Shown piece by piece: positions 59,360 to 64,000 of a DNA stretch of 64,000 nucleotides. The position numbers and the translations under genes are program-made. How positions within the stretch are numbered: the first letter of the stretch is position 1; each line of letters begins with the position of its first letter. This DNA is from Neopestalotiopsis rosae (lineage: Eukaryota > Ascomycota > Sordariomycetes > Amphisphaeriales > Sporocadaceae): NCBI GenBank assembly GCA_023078685.1, contig JALGAS010000001.1, positions 6,510,001 to 6,574,000 of the forward strand, given 5' to 3'. The notes beneath the pieces are model-generated. The model was not told the DNA's origin and did no database searches. It was given only the letters and a program-made list of their open reading frames with translations.

Positions 59360-62300
59360 GGTGCCGAGTGTGCGCGTAGGCGAGTTGTCGGTCGAAGGTT
59401 GGTTGTGGGTTTGACTGCAACTCGGCTGTCTGCTGCTGGGTTTGAAGCTTCACAGACTTTCTGCTACTCCAAAAATTTTATTGCAAAGCTCCCCACCAAA
59501 AATTGGCTGCTCCCAGCGCACAATTGAAAGGCCCGGCTAATTATTGCTTCCGTCCCGGCCAATCATTGTCTCCATTCACGGATCCACTTACGGGTCTCTA
59601 TGCTTATCGCTCTTATCGTACTTTTTTTCCCTTCTTCTTTTGTTCTATCTTTCACAGGGATGCGCACCACTGAGATTGCTCATTAAGGAATCAATAGTGT
59701 GAAGAAATGAAATCTTAGTCTCTTCACAATTACACCGTTCAGCTGTGAATTAATTGACAGACCAATTGGTCCTCGCTATGTGCACTCGTTTTGTCCATTG
59801 GATGAATATTTGACGATTGTGATCGAACCACAGGCTCTGGCAAGTACCTGGGGTCCTTGTGCGCGCAACCATGTAAAAACAGACACTTTAGATCCACATC
59901 AATTCGCCCACTATGAACTGATACATCCAAGCACAAATCGCCCCATGTTAGTATTTGTACGAGCAAATTTACCATGCAATAGGACGATTAATGTCTCTTG
60001 GGGTCAAGTGAAGTTTCGACGATTATGTTCACAATTCTCAGACTGTGCACAACAATGCATGCTTGTCGGTACGATTCTGATAGAACAGGTGTTGCATTGA
60101 TTGTGTGTAGCTCATGCAAGCACGTGCTACTAACGTTATATGGAGGCATACTGCGAACACTTCCAGGGTATCCACGAATTGTGATACAACAAGTTATCTG
60201 GAAGATTTTGCACGGTTGAATGGAAGCACATCCTCCTAGAAAACCCTACTTTTGGTCCCAATTGATGATTCAAGTTGCCTCTATGCCAAGCTTACGACAG
60301 CAGATGCCTACTAGTGAAGAGTGAGATTGTGATCGTGAAGTCCTATATTGGCATTGTGCCTAATGAACACTTGCCACGTACTTTGCTTCAATGATCTCTG
60401 GCAGTGAGTCTTAGGTATCGTATCGATATACAAACGATACCAGAAACCCTTTTGCGCATGTGGTCAGCAAATTCACTCCACTCATATGCACATTCTTGGA
60501 TGCTCCCAACACTTTAGGACAAATTGTTCTGTTTACTACATTTTCTTTCTTCTCTGGTCTCTTTTTTCAATTATAAGTGGGAGAATGGCGAACATCAGAA
60601 GTACTCCCATGAGGATATGTGTCAATACCTAGGTAAGCAGACTTGTTGGGGGCGCCACACGCATCCCAATTTACCTCAAAGTTTTGGGGTACATGTTCCT
60701 CAAGAACCAACATACGATTCTAAAATGTCGTGAAACTTCATTTTCTGCAAGAGAAAAGCCCTATGACCTGCAAAGCCGGCTTTTCGTGGTAATCTGCAAT
60801 GCAATTTGTGGCGCTCAAGAGCCGATGTGCGGCGGATTTCCACGATGCGCAACTATGGATACTGGACTCCATGACTACCTAGATAGAGTTGCACACTTTA
60901 TGAGATCTCACACCTGTTCAAAGATCAGAATTGGAGAAATCAATCTCAAATTTTTCTAGCAACGTCACATTATTCCGAGGCACTCCCACCGGAGCAATTG
61001 ATAGTGTCTGCCTCATTAAACTCAGTCCTTATGCAATGATAGACGCGCTTTTCAAGCTGTAGTGTTTCGGTATCTTCGAAATCAAAAGAAGTAATAAGAC
61101 ACATGCGTTCATACTCTAGTTTTCGACCAGTTTTTTGCAAGCTGCAGCATTGTCTGTCCCTTGAGCACCTCTCCTTGGCTTTCCTATACCAGGCAATGGC
61201 TTGGGTGGACCAGCTGGGGCGTTTGTGGAGATCTGTTTGTGTATTACCAGAAGCAAAGTAGGCATACGATTTTAGCCAGTGTTTATAGACATCATGCAGT
61301 AATAGACAACAAATCGAGTAAACAGGCAGATGCTTGTTTTTGTAGGAATTACGTGTGTACCTACCTACTCTGCAAGTGAGTGCCCAAAGGCCAGCTGCAT
61401 GACCAAGTACCCCGCGTCTCTCCATGGCAGTCGACGTTGTATTCCTCATTTACTACCACCAGGTCAGCCACAAAACGCTTTCGGACATCAGCAATGTTTG
61501 GCTCGCTTGGGCCATGCATTACCCCAGGTTTTTTTTTTCTTTATCCTTGTTATTGCGTCGGGGGCTTTATTGGTTCAACGGCGCCTGATGACCGACATCC
61601 GCTCTTTTAGAGATTGCCGGTCAGGACTTTTTGGACCCCCTGGGCCCTTGCAATGAAAGACGCACTGATCGGATCAGGAGTGAGCACATATTCCAATTCC
61701 GGTTACATGTCCGCTGTCAACATTGAAGCTTAAAAAGGCTTCCCTCTCGCCTAGGTGCCCCATGGCTTGTGAAGGGGCCTCGCAAACTTCGCCATCTGAC
61801 TGCCTGCTTACGCGAAGACGCAGGGAATATTCTTGGACTACATTGCGACAACTGCCTCGGGGAGCACTCGCAGAATTGCAATATAGAGCGTGACAACGTC
61901 ATTGTGCGTTCAGCTTTCGGCGGCCGCCGTGATGCTATTCTGGAATGCCATATACACAACCCCACCAACAGTCCAATGAGCATGGAGGTTTTAGATGTTC
62001 ACCGGTACGAGAACCTCCGGGTGAAAGCCTTGGCTTGCAGTCGAAATTAGGCTAGCCACCAGCCGCCGCACCACCTCCAAGGGAGCAAAAGCAGAAAAAA
62101 GCCGTTGAAACTAGGATCGGGAGGCTTGAGTATCTGTACGGTACCGCCTAGGTTGAATTACAGTTCGATGCGCGATACAACCTGGTGGCACCCGCCAAGC
62201 CCTATGTAGGCGCTTTCCTCCACTCCCAAAGCGGTACTTCTGCGGCTGAGTTGCAGGTATTGGCCAATGGAACTGTTTCAATCGATCGATTCTCGGTAGC

Positions 62301-64000
62301 TGCAGTAAGTACTTGATCGCAAATAATGATCGAACAGTCACAGTTCCTTTTGAAATTGCTTTTCGCAAAGAGTCTATGACATAGTGTGTCTGAGCAAGGA
62401 GACTGACTCTCAGTGTGGTACGTCTATGTATATTCTTTCATAAGGAAAGGGTTAGAAACACGGGAATCATGCTCTGTAAATGCAAGCATCGTGTTACATA
62501 AGACAATGGAGACAAACCACTCATGCACAAATTGGAGCCACTGGGCCTTGGTCCTATTGCTGGATACTTGCGATCCGTCCACACATAGCAATAACAATCG
62601 TCCACCGGGAGTCTCATTAAGATGCTTACATCCAGGTTCCCCTCGAGCCTCGCAATGAGTCGATCCTTGCAGCCTCAGATGGAAAGACTGCCTACCCCTC
62701 ACTGCAGTCGCCTCGGCCCCGATGTAGCATCACCTTGTCCAATACCTTCCCCTGTCGATCCGTAGCCCTGGGTGAGGCATGCCCAGCTTCGCTAGCTGAG
62801 TCTGGACCTCATCTATTTTTGTGTGAGAAGAGAGGTTCGGCAAGGTATCATTGAGTATACTCGCAGTGTGTCTAGAACTGATGGAGGCAGAGATTTGATT
62901 GGTCTTCGAGGTCGACCACTTCCGCTATAACGAAAAGTCATGCATTTATTTGTATGCGACAAATCGAGGAACTCGACAAGCAAAGTCATGTTCCTTTACT
63001 CAAATCGGACACAGGTTGCGATTCGATAACTACATTGGGAATCCATGTCAATGTTGAGAGCAAACATCCCGAATTCTAAGAGGAAATGTAGGACTGGCCA
63101 AACGCGCTTCATAATGAAGCATCTTACATGTATTAAACTGCAGTCAGCACATGTTTTTCCATTGATATCTGAGAAACTCATTGCTGCTGGCTTCTGAATT
63201 GCCTAATGTAGAAAGAAATGTCGCTCAGGTACAAGCTACTCTCCCGTCCCAATGGCTCAAAGTGATCCACGTGGACCCCATTTATCCGGTCGAATTGCTC
63301 GGTATTCTAATGTCGGCAGAAACCACGTTCAAGCCACTCTTCTCTCACCTCGAGCCGACATTAGTGGTCTGGCCGTTGAGTGCCAGGCTGTTGGATCACA
63401 ACATACTAACCTATTCTGACAACAGGCTTGGAGTATACCAGGAAAGTTTGATCACTCTTGAGTAGTATCTTGTAATGAACTTTCTTTTCGATTTCCATTA
63501 CATTTAGTAATTGCTAGGCGCATATTACCTTCTCAAGGATAGACACAGCAGTATGTAATCTTCAATCAATCAGACCGGGCATCTCAAGTCAGCCATGACA
63601 TGTTAACTAATGGGCACATCTGAACGCGGCCAGAAAAGACCGTTGTATTGTGGCTTTCCGTTGCCTGCGGGTCTCATTTGGCACAACTCAATATAATTGT
63701 AAACGAATGTCACAGCGATGGTCTTGGCGAAATGGAACTACATGCGTATCTCGCGGCAGTGAGAAGGATTCTTGTGTTGACTGTTATTCCCATCTTTGAT
63801 GATTTGCCCTTGTGAGTGGTACGATCATCGGCGATGACTACATGGTTCATATCCAAACTCTCTGACCACACCCTCAACTCCAGCTGTGCCTGTGCGCAGA
63901 CACTCGTTGTCGCACGTCACAGGGGAAAGGTGCACCAAGAGCCATGGACGTGATGCTGCAGTTCACTTGTAAGGCTACACGTTGGCAAATAGTCTCATGC
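59360..64000. other. Gene-poor right end
   Basis: 4.6 kb without a defensible gene. Fragments with protein-like reading occur at 61769-62050 (plus) and around 62155-62310 (plus, including LVAPAKPYVGAFLHSQSG), but I could not extend either through valid splice sites. No transposase, reverse transcriptase, terminal repeat or telomere repeat is seen. Confidence 0.4.

Noticed and set aside
1..64000. tRNA, rRNA, CRISPR, intact transposon and strong RIP signature
   Set aside because: I saw no complete tRNA cloverleaf, no regular spacer repeats, no transposase or reverse-transcriptase motifs with terminal repeats, and no AT-rich blocks typical of heavy RIP. A covariance-model and repeat search would be more sensitive.

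Overview
The window is nuclear DNA from a filamentous ascomycete, probably a sordariomycete (inference). Most genes carry short introns of about 45-105 nt with GT-AG ends and internal branch motifs of the CTAAC/CTGAC type. Many products belong to families typical of moulds: HET, Pth11-like rhodopsin-fold, bZIP-DUF3425, Zn2Cys6-fungal_trans, BBE-type oxidase, NmrA and DUF7587. I rebuilt exon joins by hand from splice consensus and reading phase. Every joined model below gives one continuous reading frame, but none has transcript support. Species cannot be named from the sequence alone.

Layout. 1-10.2 kb: the 3' end of a papain-like-fold gene, a small TMEM14 membrane protein, a secreted RNase of the T1/N1 family, a secreted Gly/Thr-rich protein with a Cys-rich end, a HET-domain protein and a Pth11-like membrane protein. 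11.4-24.2 kb: a run of tailoring-type enzymes (P450, NmrA-like reductase, secreted BBE-type FAD oxidase, secreted alpha/beta hydrolase, SDR, amidohydrolase) around a bZIP-DUF3425 regulator. It looks like a catabolic or specialised-metabolite gene set, but no PKS, NRPS or terpene synthase is visible. 25.0-32.8 kb: an unassigned 827-residue helical protein in nine exons, a second SDR and a DUF7587 protein. 33.5-36.6 kb: a secreted six-hairpin glycosidase and a single-pass surface protein.

37.7-42.8 kb holds the most interesting locus. A protein with an N-terminal helical domain and a degenerate kinase domain is transcribed divergently, across 476 bp, from an intact Ser/Thr kinase. That kinase is spliced in frame to a RING-type cysteine domain. 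An active kinase beside a helical-domain pseudokinase recalls the RIPK3/MLKL necroptosis pair and fungal HeLo/HELL cell-death modules. The functional link is inference.

43.2-48.9 kb: a Zn2Cys6 regulator, half of an MFS transporter (probably a relic) and a DAO-type FAD oxidoreductase. 53.1-54.9 kb: a hexose transporter behind a 4 kb gene-free stretch. 57.6-59.4 kb: the housekeeping snoRNP gene NOP56. From 59.4 kb to the end I find no gene I can defend. No tRNA, rRNA, CRISPR array or intact transposon was recognised.
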